NCBI GenBank assembly: GCA_017443805.1
Contig: JAFSXY010000128.1
Location: 1 to 51,672, forward strand
DNA length: 51,672 bases
Reading direction: 5' to 3'
Origin: Clostridia bacterium
GTDB taxonomy: Bacteria; Bacillota; Clostridia; Oscillospirales; Acutalibacteraceae
A program made the position numbers and the translations under genes. The notes under the pieces are model-generated. The model was not told the origin of the DNA and searched no databases. It worked only from the letters and a program-made list of their open reading frames with translations. How positions within the stretch are numbered: the stretch's first letter is position 1; each line of letters opens with the position of its first letter. Shown here in pieces: positions 1 through 8,403 of the stretch.

Positions 1-319
1 CCGCAAAACCAGTCTGGACGAGCTGCCGCAGCTTTGGAATATTCTGAAGGGCGACATGAGCCTGATCGGCCCCCGCCCGCTGATCCCGGAGGAAACGCAG
101 GTCCACGAAGGACGCCTGCGCGCAGGCGTTTACGCGCTGCGGCCGGGGCTGACGGGCTATGCGCAGATCAACGGCCGCGACCTGGTCAGTGCAGAGGAAA
201 AAGTACGCATGGATACACAATACCTGCAGAACTTTTCCCTGAAAACCGACGTTGAGATCCTCTTCAAAACCGTTTTCAACGTCCTGTCCGAGAAAGATAT
301 CCACGAGGGATTGATTTGA
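1..319 (+). CDS. Bacterial sugar transferase, C-terminal part (5' end outside window)
   Basis: The reading frame is open from base 2 and gives about 105 residues ending at a TGA. The segment [10 protein letters not shown] followed by [12 protein letters not shown] is the conserved C-terminal signature of the polyprenyl-phosphate hexose-1-phosphate transferase family (Pfam bacterial sugar transferase). These membrane-attached enzymes load the first sugar phosphate onto undecaprenyl phosphate to start exopolysaccharide, capsule or glycan synthesis. The N-terminal membrane helix and the start lie upstream of the window, so the substrate and any polysaccharide cluster cannot be judged. Family assignment is firm; the particular sugar is unknown. 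Confidence 0.93.
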   Translation, partial: RKTSLDELPQLWNILKGDMSLIGPRPLIPEETQVHEGRLRAGVYALRPGLTGYAQINGRDLVSAEEKVRMDTQYLQNFSLKTDVEILFKTVFNVLSEKDIHEGLI

Positions 320-371
320 GCCCGCACGCCCCGGAGCGGCGGCCAAGCCTTGCAAAACATACAGCCCCTTT

Positions 372-394
372 CCCTGTTTTTGCTGAAAACAGGG
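372..394 (+). terminator. Inverted repeat after the sugar transferase gene, weak terminator candidate
   Basis: CCCTGTTTT (372-380) and AAAACAGGG (386-394) form a perfect 9-bp stem with a 5-base loop, 53 bases after the stop codon. The bases that follow are A-rich rather than T-rich, so it is a poor intrinsic terminator on the plus strand. Confidence 0.3.
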
Positions 395-421
395 AATAAA
401 AAAATTCATTGAAATAATGTT

Positions 422-667
422 TGGTATCAAAAGAAAATCATAGTGCTCTTTTTCTTGATCTGCGCAGTGCTCGGCCTGTTATAAACAACGGATCCTGCAC
501 CGGAAAGATACTCTTTCAACAGTGAAGCCGTATTATACGAAGGACGCAAAAACACCGCAGGCGGCACCTTTTTCTTCCCGACCGCGATCACCGAAAATAG
601 GGATCTCTTTTTTTTATTGGGAATTTGTCAACCCGTCATATGTTGTAAGAAAGATCGTGTTAATTAA
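422..667 (+). pseudogene. Decayed copy of the small secreted protein family found just downstream
   Basis: In the frame beginning at 431 the translation reads IVLFFLICAVLGLL, a stop (TAA, 482-484), then TTDPAPERYSFNSEAV and later GGTFFFP. The intact paralogue at 1217 has FALCAVMGLAKSTDLSAEKY and later KFYFFPKHAG, so the signal-peptide region and two later blocks align in order. The copy has an in-frame stop exactly where the relatives have the Lys of L(V/A)K(T/S)TDL, lacks a usable ATG and SD, and lacks the conserved C-terminus. I read it as a dead third member of a tandem family. The similarity is short and judged by eye. Confidence 0.45.
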
Positions 668-697
668 AAATATTTTTCCGACACTTTTTTGTTTTTG

Positions 698-725
698 TTG
701 ATTTTTTTCAAAAATGTGCTAAAAT
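698..725 (+). promoter_or_regulatory. Promoter candidate for the 796-1621 gene pair
   Basis: TTGATT (698-703), a 16-base spacer and TAAAAT (720-725) in a very AT-rich stretch, about 70 bases before the ATG at 796. Confidence 0.5.
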
Positions 726-795
726 AGAAACAGATATGGAACATTCAAAAGAAATCCGTATCATCATCGAAAAAAACACAAAGAAGCTGTTTGGT

Positions 796-1198
796 ATGTT
801 CAATTTTTTGAGAAGACTTGCTTCGTTTTTTTGCGGTCTGCGCCTTGTTAGGTCTTGTAAAAACAACCGACCTGCCGGTGGGGAAATATGCGATCTCTTA
901 TAGTGCGGTTTCCGGCTGTACAGACGTTTATTTCACCTATTCGGAACCCCTCAACAATCGTAACGGGGATCCCACTGCCTGTTCTATTATTGGAACCTGC
1001 CTTGAATTAAGCGGCGCAGGTCAATTTGGAGACTATGCGGCGACTTACCATTTTACTCCGAAACATGCAGGTAAAGCAACGATCGCATTCATTTATTCGC
1101 CTGAAAAGCTTTCCGACGCCATCGTATATATCAGCGTGTTTGAAGTGGATAAGGACCTGAACGTCACATTGAAGAGCATGAAGGAAGTTATCAGATAA
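796..1198 (+). pseudogene. Small secreted protein, frameshifted in a T7 tract (paralogue of the 1217 gene)
   Basis: From the ATG at 796 the frame encodes MFNFLRRLASFF and then goes out of phase. The frame one base later continues AVCALLGLVKTTDL and runs to 1198. Removing one T from the seven-T run at 826-832 joins them into one protein of about 133 residues that aligns along its length with the intact gene at 1217 (signal peptide, then GTCL, PKHAGKAT and VDKDLNVT blocks). The only in-phase start that avoids the shift is a TTG at 818 with no ribosome site. The product is unrecognised. The lesion could be a real mutation, a phase-variable tract or a sequencing error. Confidence 0.6.
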
Positions 1199-1216
1199 AA
1201 GGAGGAAAAATATATT

Positions 1217-1621
1217 ATGATGTCGATCATTCGTAAATTTGCAGCAATCTTTTTTGCGCTTTGCGCAGTAATGGGGCTTGCAAAAAGCACCGATCTGTCA
1301 GCGGAAAAATACATTTTTGAAAAAGATCCCCTCGGTGACCATTATTCACTTTATATTAATGTTGACGAAAGGGTCAAAGCAGACGATAGCTTTGAATGTC
1401 ACGCCATCGGCACCTGTCTCACTGCGGAAGACCACTCTTACGGCAACACAGACATGGGCAAGTTTTACTTCTTCCCGAAGCATGCCGGAAAAGCGACCGT
1501 TGCCATCGTTTACGCGCCAGACAAGCTCTCCGACGATACAACGCGCATTTATATTGTCAAGTTAAGCGTCGACAAGGATCTGAACGTGACCATCACGAAC
1601 GTTCGTGAAGTGATCCGCTGA
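1217..1621 (+). CDS. Small secreted protein of unknown function (intact member of tandem family)
   Basis: A 134-residue protein preceded by AAAGGAGG (about 11 bases before the ATG). Residues 1-25 look like a signal peptide (basic MMSIIRK followed by AAIFFALCAVMGL). The mature part of about 110 residues has a lone GTCL block, the stretch KFYFFPKHAGKATVAIVY and a C-terminal VDKDLNVTITNVREVIR. Alternating hydrophobic residues suggest a small beta-sandwich; the AGKATVAIVY stretch faintly resembles the end of chagasin-type (I42) inhibitors, but the match is too weak to assign. It lies 18 bases after the frameshifted paralogue and was probably cotranscribed with it. Function unknown. Confidence 0.75.
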   Translation: MMSIIRKFAAIFFALCAVMGLAKSTDLSAEKYIFEKDPLGDHYSLYINVDERVKADDSFECHAIGTCLTAEDHSYGNTDMGKFYFFPKHAGKATVAIVYAPDKLSDDTTRIYIVKLSVDKDLNVTITNVREVIR

Positions 1622-1686
1622 AAACAGATCGCAAATCAAAAGGGCTGTTGCATGCAGCGCATACCGAAAAGATAAGTAAAACGAAA

Positions 1687-1729
1687 CGGCACAAGGGTTT
1701 CCTCTTGTGCCGCTTCATTTGTTTTTTTT
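1687..1729 (+). terminator. Intrinsic terminator after the small secreted protein genes
   Basis: Perfect 9-bp stem CGGCACAAG (1687-1695) / CTTGTGCCG (1704-1712), with an eight-T run beginning nine bases later. It separates the plus-strand pair from the convergent gene ending at 1735. Confidence 0.7.
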
Positions 1730-1734
1730 CTTTT

Positions 1735-2445
1735 TCAAATCTGTTCGTGTTCCAGAAACGCAAGCTCCGCTTCCCTGTCCGCCTTGCTCTGCGCTTTTAC
1801 GGCGGCGCGGCGCGCCTTCCGGTTTTTGCCGATGATCCCGTTTTTGGAAAACGCCACAAGGAACATGCCCACCAGCGCGCCGGCGGAGCCGAGGATCAGA
1901 TCCACCATGGTATCGACCAGCCCGCCCTCGTCGAGGATAAAGGAGCGCTGGAGCGTATAGCCGTAGAGCCTGTCCATGGTGAATTCATAAAATTCCCAGC
2001 CCACGCACAAAAAAACAGCAAAGCAGAGTGCGAACATGGACGCGAGCGCGGGACTCAAATGCCGGGATCTGCCCTGAAATGCCACGGCGAAATCATAAGC
2101 AAAATATGCTGCGACCACGCCCGCCATAAAATGCTCCACAAGATCCATATGGGCGAAATTGGTTTTTGTGTTGAGCACATAGCCGATCACCACGCCGAAA
2201 AACAAAAAGACGTTGAGCAGCGTCTGAGAAAAATAGCCGACGCGCGTGATAAACGATTTTCCGCCGAGCAGCTGCCACAGATCCCACAGATGGGAAAAGG
2301 CAATGGAGAACAGCCCCATTAAAAACTGTGTGGTGGAGTGATGCAGCAATCCCCAGATCGAAAAGATCAAAAGCGACGCGCGCACCGCCCACCAAAGCAC
2401 GAGCTGCGGCATGGGAACACGGCCGATCCGGTTTAATTTTTTCAT
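1735..2445 (-). CDS. Multi-pass membrane protein, DUF2238/YjdF-like
   Basis: A 236-residue protein with about six hydrophobic segments and a basic, Ala-rich cytoplasmic tail (residues ~205-236). The combination CVGWEFYEFTMDRLYG followed by DTMVDLILGSAGALVG resembles the conserved end of the DUF2238 (E. coli YjdF-like) inner-membrane family, whose function is unknown. I chose the ATG at 2445, not the one ten codons upstream, because AGAGAGAAG sits just before it and the protein then starts MKKLNRIGR. It is a single gene convergent with its left neighbours and divergent from the dockerin gene at 2714. The family match is from memory of motif spacing and is moderate. Confidence 0.7.
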   Translation of the reverse strand: MKKLNRIGRVPMPQLVLWWAVRASLLIFSIWGLLHHSTTQFLMGLFSIAFSHLWDLWQLLGGKSFITRVGYFSQTLLNVFLFFGVVIGYVLNTKTNFAHMDLVEHFMAGVVAAYFAYDFAVAFQGRSRHLSPALASMFALCFAVFLCVGWEFYEFTMDRLYGYTLQRSFILDEGGLVDTMVDLILGSAGALVGMFLVAFSKNGIIGKNRKARRAAVKAQSKADREAELAFLEHEQI

Positions 2446-2713
2446 TGTATTCTTCTCTCTAAAATAATATTGCACGGAATATTTTACCCGAAACGGGTCG
2501 TCCGCGGGACAAAAATGTAATAATTGTCCGTTTTTCTGTCATTTCCGGGTTTTCATTTTACCATTCATTGTCAAAAAAATCAATCCTTAATATTTGCCGC
2601 AGGGCTTGCATAATTCCAAAAAATATTGTAAAATAAAATCGATTTTATCTGTATATTGTTTACAAAAATAAAATAGAGAAAGAGAAAATAAGAAATAAAG
2701 GGGAAAGTATGGC

Positions 2714-3697
2714 ATGAAAAAAGCCGCAAGCATTTTTTTAACTGTCAGTATTTTGTTCTGCCTGTGTTTTTCGTTAACGGGCACAGCAGCCGCCCTCCCC
2801 GGCGACGTGGACGGCGACGGCGCGGTCACCGCAGGCGACGCGCGTTTCATTTTACGCTTTTCGGTCAATTTGGAAGCGCCGCTGTCCGCGCAGCGCGCCC
2901 CGGCGGACATTGACGACGACGGAGAGATCACCGCATCAGACGCACGCTACGCCCTGCGCATGGCCGTTGGGCTGGATACGTATTTCAACATCGTGCTCTA
3001 TAACACCGCCCATCCGTACGTCGGCGCCACATTCAAGGACCTGCCGCCGAAAACCAGCATGTTTGACGTTGTTTACCAAACGGCGAAAAAATGGTGCTGC
3101 TATTACACGATACGCGCCGTATTCCGTCCCGCGCTGGAAAAGGCCGGCTATTCCAAAGAAGAAATCGACCGGCTGGCCCCGGACAATTACGACGCCGAAC
3201 GCAAGGCAAAGGCCATTAAGACCATGCTCAACTCCACCTTGCCGAAGTGGATGCTGAACACCTTTAACACCTGTTATTTCCCGTCTTTGCTTCTGGACTA
3301 TTATCTGAACCATCCGGAGGTCTGCACCTGCTATACATTTCGGCCGTATTACGACGACATGTTTGAGGACGGCGTATTGTATCCCACCGAAAATATAGCA
3401 GACTATACGCCGCGCGTGGGCGATATTCTGTTTGCATCCAACAAGGTCTCCACTTACGTCAACGATTATCCTACGGTCGACCACACGGCGCAGATCATCA
3501 CAGTGGCCCCCGACGGCACCTTTACATGCACGGACGGCTGCATCCTGCAGCCGAACCCCAATGACGAGCCCTACGTTACGGAGCGTCATTATATTTGGTG
3601 GGAGAAAACCAACACCTATATTTGGGAACATAACGACATCGTACAGACGCTGGTCATCGTACGGCCGAATTTATACGAAAGCGATTACAATTCCTGA
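2714..3697 (+). CDS. Secreted protein with N-terminal dockerin and possible CHAP/amidase-like domain
   Basis: A 327-residue protein. Residues 1-27 are a signal peptide. Residues ~29-88 are a type I dockerin with both calcium loops (GDVDGDGAVTAGDAR and ADIDDDGEITASDAR). Residues ~95-327 form a separate domain containing PRVGDILFAS (233-242) and VDHTAQI with His257, an arrangement seen in CHAP/NlpC-P60-type cysteine hydrolases; Cys204 or Cys206 could be the nucleophile. That fold assignment is inference. Dockerins normally dock to cohesins; no cohesin is in this window, and placing the dockerin directly after the signal peptide is less usual than a C-terminal dockerin. The start has a GGGAAAG ribosome site. 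Confidence 0.85.
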   Translation: MKKAASIFLTVSILFCLCFSLTGTAAALPGDVDGDGAVTAGDARFILRFSVNLEAPLSAQRAPADIDDDGEITASDARYALRMAVGLDTYFNIVLYNTAHPYVGATFKDLPPKTSMFDVVYQTAKKWCCYYTIRAVFRPALEKAGYSKEEIDRLAPDNYDAERKAKAIKTMLNSTLPKWMLNTFNTCYFPSLLLDYYLNHPEVCTCYTFRPYYDDMFEDGVLYPTENIADYTPRVGDILFASNKVSTYVNDYPTVDHTAQIITVAPDGTFTCTDGCILQPNPNDEPYVTERHYIWWEKTNTYIWEHNDIVQTLVIVRPNLYESDYNS

Positions 3698-3817
3698 GCA
3701 CCCTTCAAACATATTTTGACGATCCGAATACAGCCCGTATACGACATCGCTGCTGCCCGCAGGGCAAAATCGGCAGGCGTTAAGATTTTTATTAAAAAGG
3801 AAACGAACAGTTTTCCG

Positions 3818-3859
3818 TAAAAAAGCGACAAGGGACAAAAGCTCCCCTGTCGCTTTTTT
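3818..3859. terminator. Bidirectional intrinsic terminator between convergent secreted-protein genes
   Basis: The stem AAAAAGCGACAAGGG pairs with CCCCTGTCGCTTTTTT (about 3819-3833 with 3844-3858), flanked by A-runs on the left and T-runs on the right, so it can end the plus-strand gene at 3697 and the minus-strand gene ending at 3932. Confidence 0.8.
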
Positions 3860-3931
3860 CTTTTCGGTCTCCGGTAAGGCCGGATCTTTTATATCGCTGA
3901 GGATCGGACCCGTTTTTTTCGGCGGAAACGG

Positions 3932-6889
3932 TCATGCGTCAAAAAACTCCAAGCCGACGGCGACGCGCAAAATCAGCCGGGCGTCCGCGGCGGTCAATTT
4001 TCCGTCAAAATCAACGTCCGCAGACTGGAACGCATTGCTGCCGGCCGGATAATCCTCCAATCCCACAGCAGCACGCAAAGCAAGGCGCGCGTCGGCCGCT
4101 TCGATCCTGCCGTTGAAATCCACGTCGCCGAGCAGGAACATGGACGCGATCCTCTCCGCGCCGCAGACGGTACATACGCAGTGCATCTCCCCTGCTTCCA
4201 TCACATTGGATACCCGCAGGATCTTGTCGATCTTCCAGTCGTGGTCCGCCTGTTCTATGTGCGAATCGTCGTTGACACAAACACGGATATGCTGTTTTTC
4301 GTCCAAAAATTCCCACGCGCCGTAATCATGCCCGAACGCCGGATCCGGCTTCTCGCTCTTTAGACCGCACAGGGTACAGGTATACAAAACCAGGCCGTCC
4401 TGCGTACAGGTCGGCGCAAGCATTTTTTGGCCTGCGTCCCAAACGTGTTCGCGCACACAAACGATCAGCGTTTTATCGGCGCGGCCGTCCGTTATGTGCA
4501 GACGGTGCAGACCGACCGTTTCCAGAGCAAACGAAAACGCCGTTCCCTTTACAAACCCGTTTTCGGTGCGAAGATTTTCAACGGGCGTTTGGCTGAACAC
4601 AACGCTGCATGCATCTTCACATACGGCGGCATATTGCCTTTGTGTTCCCGCCTGCGAATAACCGAAGGTCTCGCCGCTGCAAACGGTATAATCGACCTTT
4701 TCTTTCCGCTCCAACCCGCAGATCGTACAAACGGCAACGCAGTAGGTTTCGCCGTTTTCCTGCCGCAGCTCCTCCCCTTCAAACAGGTGTTCGCCGTGCT
4801 TGTAATGAACGGTCGCCTGCCGGGTGAGCGCATCGTTGCGGCTGCCGATCAATATTTTATTCCACTGCGTCTGCGTACCGGCATAGTAAACGTCCGCCAA
4901 TGCCCCGCAATCGTCAAAAGCGGCTTCGCCGATCTTGACGACGCTGACAGGCAGCGTGAGACGCTGCAGATACGGGTGCGACGCGAATGCGCCGGGCGCG
5001 ATACACGTAACGCCGGAAAGAATGATGACCTCCTCCAGTTCCGGCATATCGGAAAACACCCGTGTTTCCACGATTTTTCCAACGGTAAGCACCTTAAGGT
5101 GACAGCCGTCAAACACGTTCTCGCCGATAAAGGATACGCTGTTGGGAATGGTGATCTGCGAAAGACTCGCGCAGCCGGCGAAGGCCTCGCTGCCGATGCT
5201 CTCCACCCCCTCCGGGATCAAAACGGTCTGCAGGTTTTCGCAATTCTTGAACGCAGCGTCGCCGATCGTGGTCACACCGGTGCCGATGACGACGTCTGTC
5301 AGGCCCGTACAGCCCTCGAAGGCGGAGTTGCCGAGCTCGGTCACGCTGTCGGGGATCTCGACGGAGGTAAGGCCCGTACAGCCCTTAAAGGCCGCGTCGC
5401 CGATAGACGTGACGCCTTCGGGGATCACGATCTCCGTCAGGCCGGAACAGTTTTCAAAGGCATGGTCGCCGATCGTTTCAAGCGAATCGGGCAATGTGAT
5501 CTCCGTCAGCCATGTGGCGTCCTTGAACGCACCGTCCGCAATACCCGTAACGTCGTCCCGGATCACGACCGCACCGTCTTCCGGCACGTCGCCCTTGATC
5601 CCGTATACAACCTGTCCGGCATACACAATGCCGTCCGGCTGAGCGGCAAGCCATGCGGTATTGGCAAACGCAAATCTGCCGATGCTGACGACTGTATCCG
5701 GAATTACAATTTCCAGCAGCGCGCTGCAGCCGGAAAAAGCAGAAGCTGCGATAGACTCGGGACCATCGGTGATTGTAACGCGCGTCAGATTTATAAGATC
5801 GGAGAAACGGCAGGTCTCGATCGCCTTGCCGACGGTCAGAGAGGTAATTCCGCTGCAGCCGGAAAAGGTCGCGCGGCCGAGATTGCGAACGCTGTCCGGA
5901 ATAGTTAAAGACGTAAGTCCCGTACAGTTCCAGAATGCATAGTCGCCGATATCCTCCAACGACGCCGGCAGCGTCAGCTGCGTCAGAGAGACGCAGCCGG
6001 CAAACGCGTCGGAGCCGATACGTTTGACCTTGTCCGGCAGCGTGATCTGTCTAAGCGCGGCGCAGTCGGAAAACGCGTAAGGGCCGATCGCCTCAGCCGC
6101 CTGCGTGACCGTAACGGTCTGCAAATTCGTCAGGCACATAAAATCGGTATTTTCAACGGCCTTGCCGACCGTGAGGGCAGTTACGCCCGTACAGCCCGTA
6201 AACGCCGTATAAGCCACGGTTTCCACCTGATCCGGCAGCGTCAGCGCACGAAGTCCGGTACAGTCCTTGAAAGCGTAAGCGCCGATGCTGACGGCTTCGT
6301 CCGGGAGCTGCAGCTCGGTCAAACCGCTGCAGCCCTCAAACGCAAACGCGCAGATATGTTTTGCCGACGGCAGGACCGTCAGCGTTTGAAGACTTTCGAT
6401 ATGAGAAAAACGGCAGCAGCCAAGCGCCTTGCCCGCCGTCAACGAACGAAGGCTTGTGCAGCCTGCGAACACGTCGGCGCCGAGGCTGATAACGCCGTCC
6501 GGGACCGTGAGAGCCGTAAGCGACGTACAGCCGGCAAACGCAAAATCGCCGATCGTTGTTATGCTTTCCGGCAGGCTGATCTCGGAAAGCGCCGCACAGC
6601 CGTTAAACGCGCCGGCGCCGATATGCGTAACGCCGCTTGTAAAAACCACTTTCGTGATCTCGGCGCGGTAGGCATCCCATGCAAACGTCGGCCCGTCCGT
6701 CATATCGCCCGACCCGCTGACGACGAGCACACCCTCGTCGTTCAGCGTCCAGATCACATTGTTTTCATTTTCCTGCGCGCCGCAGCTGCCGGACGCCGTG
6801 ACCCCGGCGCATACAGCCTGTACGAAAACAAGACAGATGAAGACAGTGAGCGCCGAAACCAGTATGGCTTTCATTCCCTTTTTTTTCAT
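3932..6889 (-). CDS. Secreted BspA-type leucine-rich-repeat protein with C-terminal dockerin
   Basis: A 985-residue extracellular protein. Residues 1-29 are a signal peptide. Then come some twenty or more BspA/LRR_5 repeats of about 23 residues, with patterns such as IGDFAFAGCTSLTALTVPDG, interrupted by variant SLTVGKA repeats, to about residue 690. A cysteine-paired region follows (CTICGLE, CTLCGLKS, CTVCGAER), and residues ~918-985 are a dockerin with two calcium loops (DVDFNGRIEAAD, DVDFDGKLTAAD). Such proteins usually bind host or polymer surfaces. The start follows AGGAG by about 13 bases and lies only 24 bases after the trkH stop, so read-through from the trk operon is possible. The repeat-rich DNA is a hotspot for copy-number change. 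Confidence 0.93.
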   Translation of the reverse strand: MKKKGMKAILVSALTVFICLVFVQAVCAGVTASGSCGAQENENNVIWTLNDEGVLVVSGSGDMTDGPTFAWDAYRAEITKVVFTSGVTHIGAGAFNGCAALSEISLPESITTIGDFAFAGCTSLTALTVPDGVISLGADVFAGCTSLRSLTAGKALGCCRFSHIESLQTLTVLPSAKHICAFAFEGCSGLTELQLPDEAVSIGAYAFKDCTGLRALTLPDQVETVAYTAFTGCTGVTALTVGKAVENTDFMCLTNLQTVTVTQAAEAIGPYAFSDCAALRQITLPDKVKRIGSDAFAGCVSLTQLTLPASLEDIGDYAFWNCTGLTSLTIPDSVRNLGRATFSGCSGITSLTVGKAIETCRFSDLINLTRVTITDGPESIAASAFSGCSALLEIVIPDTVVSIGRFAFANTAWLAAQPDGIVYAGQVVYGIKGDVPEDGAVVIRDDVTGIADGAFKDATWLTEITLPDSLETIGDHAFENCSGLTEIVIPEGVTSIGDAAFKGCTGLTSVEIPDSVTELGNSAFEGCTGLTDVVIGTGVTTIGDAAFKNCENLQTVLIPEGVESIGSEAFAGCASLSQITIPNSVSFIGENVFDGCHLKVLTVGKIVETRVFSDMPELEEVIILSGVTCIAPGAFASHPYLQRLTLPVSVVKIGEAAFDDCGALADVYYAGTQTQWNKILIGSRNDALTRQATVHYKHGEHLFEGEELRQENGETYCVAVCTICGLERKEKVDYTVCSGETFGYSQAGTQRQYAAVCEDACSVVFSQTPVENLRTENGFVKGTAFSFALETVGLHRLHITDGRADKTLIVCVREHVWDAGQKMLAPTCTQDGLVLYTCTLCGLKSEKPDPAFGHDYGAWEFLDEKQHIRVCVNDDSHIEQADHDWKIDKILRVSNVMEAGEMHCVCTVCGAERIASMFLLGDVDFNGRIEAADARLALRAAVGLEDYPAGSNAFQSADVDFDGKLTAADARLILRVAVGLEFFDA

Positions 6890-6913
6890 ACTTAAAAAGA
6901 ACTCCTATTTCGA

Positions 6914-8353
6914 TTATTTCTTGATCCAGGTATCCGGCGAAACCGCAAGCAGGATGGGGAAAACCTCCAGCCGTCCCAGCAGCATGGCTGCCGTCAGGAC
7001 AAGCTTTGAAAAGCCGGAAAACGCTGCATATCCCTCCATTGGGCCTGCAGCGCCGAAGGCGGGACCGATATTATTAAAGCAGGAAACGGTTGCGGTAAAG
7101 GACGTTTCCAGATCAAACGCGTCAAAGCTGAGCAAAAAGAAAACGATAAAAATACACAGGCAATAAACCGCAAGATAACTGCAGGTGTTGTGGATCACCG
7201 CTTCGTCTACCTTTTTGCCCTCCATGCGGATCACCTTGACGGAGCGCGGATGCAAAAGCTTGACCACCTCGCGGCGAATGACCTTGCACAAAATCATCAG
7301 GCGCGAGATCTTGAAGCCGCCCGCGGTGGAACCGGCGCAGCCGCCGATAAACATCAGGATAAACAGAATATTCTTGGACAGCTGCGGCCAAAGGTTGAAA
7401 TCGACGCTTGCAAAGCCGGTCGTCGTCAGGATCGCCGCCGTTTGGAAAGAGGCGTCTTTCAGCGTGACGGCCGCGTTTTGCGTCAAAGGATACGTATTCA
7501 CATAAATCAGGACGGTTGCCGCGGCGGCGATACCGACATAGGTCCAAAGCTCCCGGTTGCGTACCACGTCGCCCGCCCGCCGGACAAAAAACAAATAGTA
7601 CAAATTGAAATTAATACCGAAAAGAAACATAAATACGGTGATCACCCACTGCACAAAGGTCGAATACCCCACAAGGCTGTCCGCCCGCAGGCCGAAGCCG
7701 CCGGTGCCCGCCGTACCGAAAGCATAGACAAGCGATTCAAACAGATCCAGCCCACCGATCAGCAGGCAGACCGCCTCTGCGACCGTCAACCCCAAATACA
7801 GCAGATAAAGGATCTTTGCAGTATCCTTGGCGCGCGGCACGATCTTGCCCACGACCGGCCCCGGCATTTCGGCGCGCATGATATGGATGGGACGGTCGGA
7901 CGTATTTGTCAGCGCCATCAAAAAAACCAAAATCCCCATGCCGCCCAGCCAGTGCGTGAAGCTGCGCCAGAAAAGCATCCCGTGGCTCATGCTGCCGAGA
8001 TCCGTAACAATGGAGGCGCCGGTGGTGGAAAAGCCGCTGGCTGTCTCGAACAGCGCGTCGATATACGAGGGGATCTCGCCGCTGATAACAAACGGCAGCG
8101 CACCGAAGGCAGACATGAAGATCCAGGAGAGCGCAACGATCACGAAGCCCTCCTTTGCATAGATCACCCGATCCTTCGGTTTTAAGAAGTGTGCCAGCGG
8201 AAAAGACAGCGCCAGCATGCCGGCGGAACAGATCAAAAAACCGAACGCCGACTTCTCCCCGTAGATCAGGGAGACGCAGGCGGGCAGAAGCAGCAAAAAC
8301 GCTTCCGCCTTCAGAATCTGTAACGGCATATATAAAATCATTCTTCGGTTCAT
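6914..8353 (-). CDS. trkH: Trk-type potassium uptake protein TrkH (membrane subunit)
   Basis: A 479-residue polytopic membrane protein of the TrkH/KtrB family, which conducts potassium (with sodium or protons) into the cell under control of TrkA. Four pore-loop repeats are visible: ETASGFSTTGAS, AFGTAGTGGFG, TAAILTTTGFAS and SCFNNIGPAFG, each with the selectivity-filter glycine, plus the family motif GGMGILVF. I start at the ATG at 8353 (MNRRMILY) because GGAG precedes it; an open frame extends further upstream but only as a shadow of trkA. It follows trkA by 50 bases on the same strand, the usual trkA-trkH arrangement. Confidence 0.95.
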   Translation of the reverse strand: MNRRMILYMPLQILKAEAFLLLLPACVSLIYGEKSAFGFLICSAGMLALSFPLAHFLKPKDRVIYAKEGFVIVALSWIFMSAFGALPFVISGEIPSYIDALFETASGFSTTGASIVTDLGSMSHGMLFWRSFTHWLGGMGILVFLMALTNTSDRPIHIMRAEMPGPVVGKIVPRAKDTAKILYLLYLGLTVAEAVCLLIGGLDLFESLVYAFGTAGTGGFGLRADSLVGYSTFVQWVITVFMFLFGINFNLYYLFFVRRAGDVVRNRELWTYVGIAAAATVLIYVNTYPLTQNAAVTLKDASFQTAAILTTTGFASVDFNLWPQLSKNILFILMFIGGCAGSTAGGFKISRLMILCKVIRREVVKLLHPRSVKVIRMEGKKVDEAVIHNTCSYLAVYCLCIFIVFFLLSFDAFDLETSFTATVSCFNNIGPAFGAAGPMEGYAAFSGFSKLVLTAAMLLGRLEVFPILLAVSPDTWIKK

Positions 8354-8403
8354 GTTTTTTCTCCGCAAATAAAAAATCGGGAACAATACGGTTTTCGCGG
8401 CCG

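Noticed and set aside
818-1198. TTG-initiated intact gene
   Set aside because: No ribosome site is present and homology with the 1217 gene starts upstream in another frame, so a frameshift fits better.
4427-5908. Long plus-strand open frame opposite the leucine-rich-repeat gene
   Set aside because: It is the antisense shadow of a repetitive coding sequence, with no ribosome site and a composition unlike a real protein. The same holds for long frames opposite trkH/trkA, the 1091-residue gene (21513-24215), the GPH transporter, the isomerase and the hydrogenase genes.
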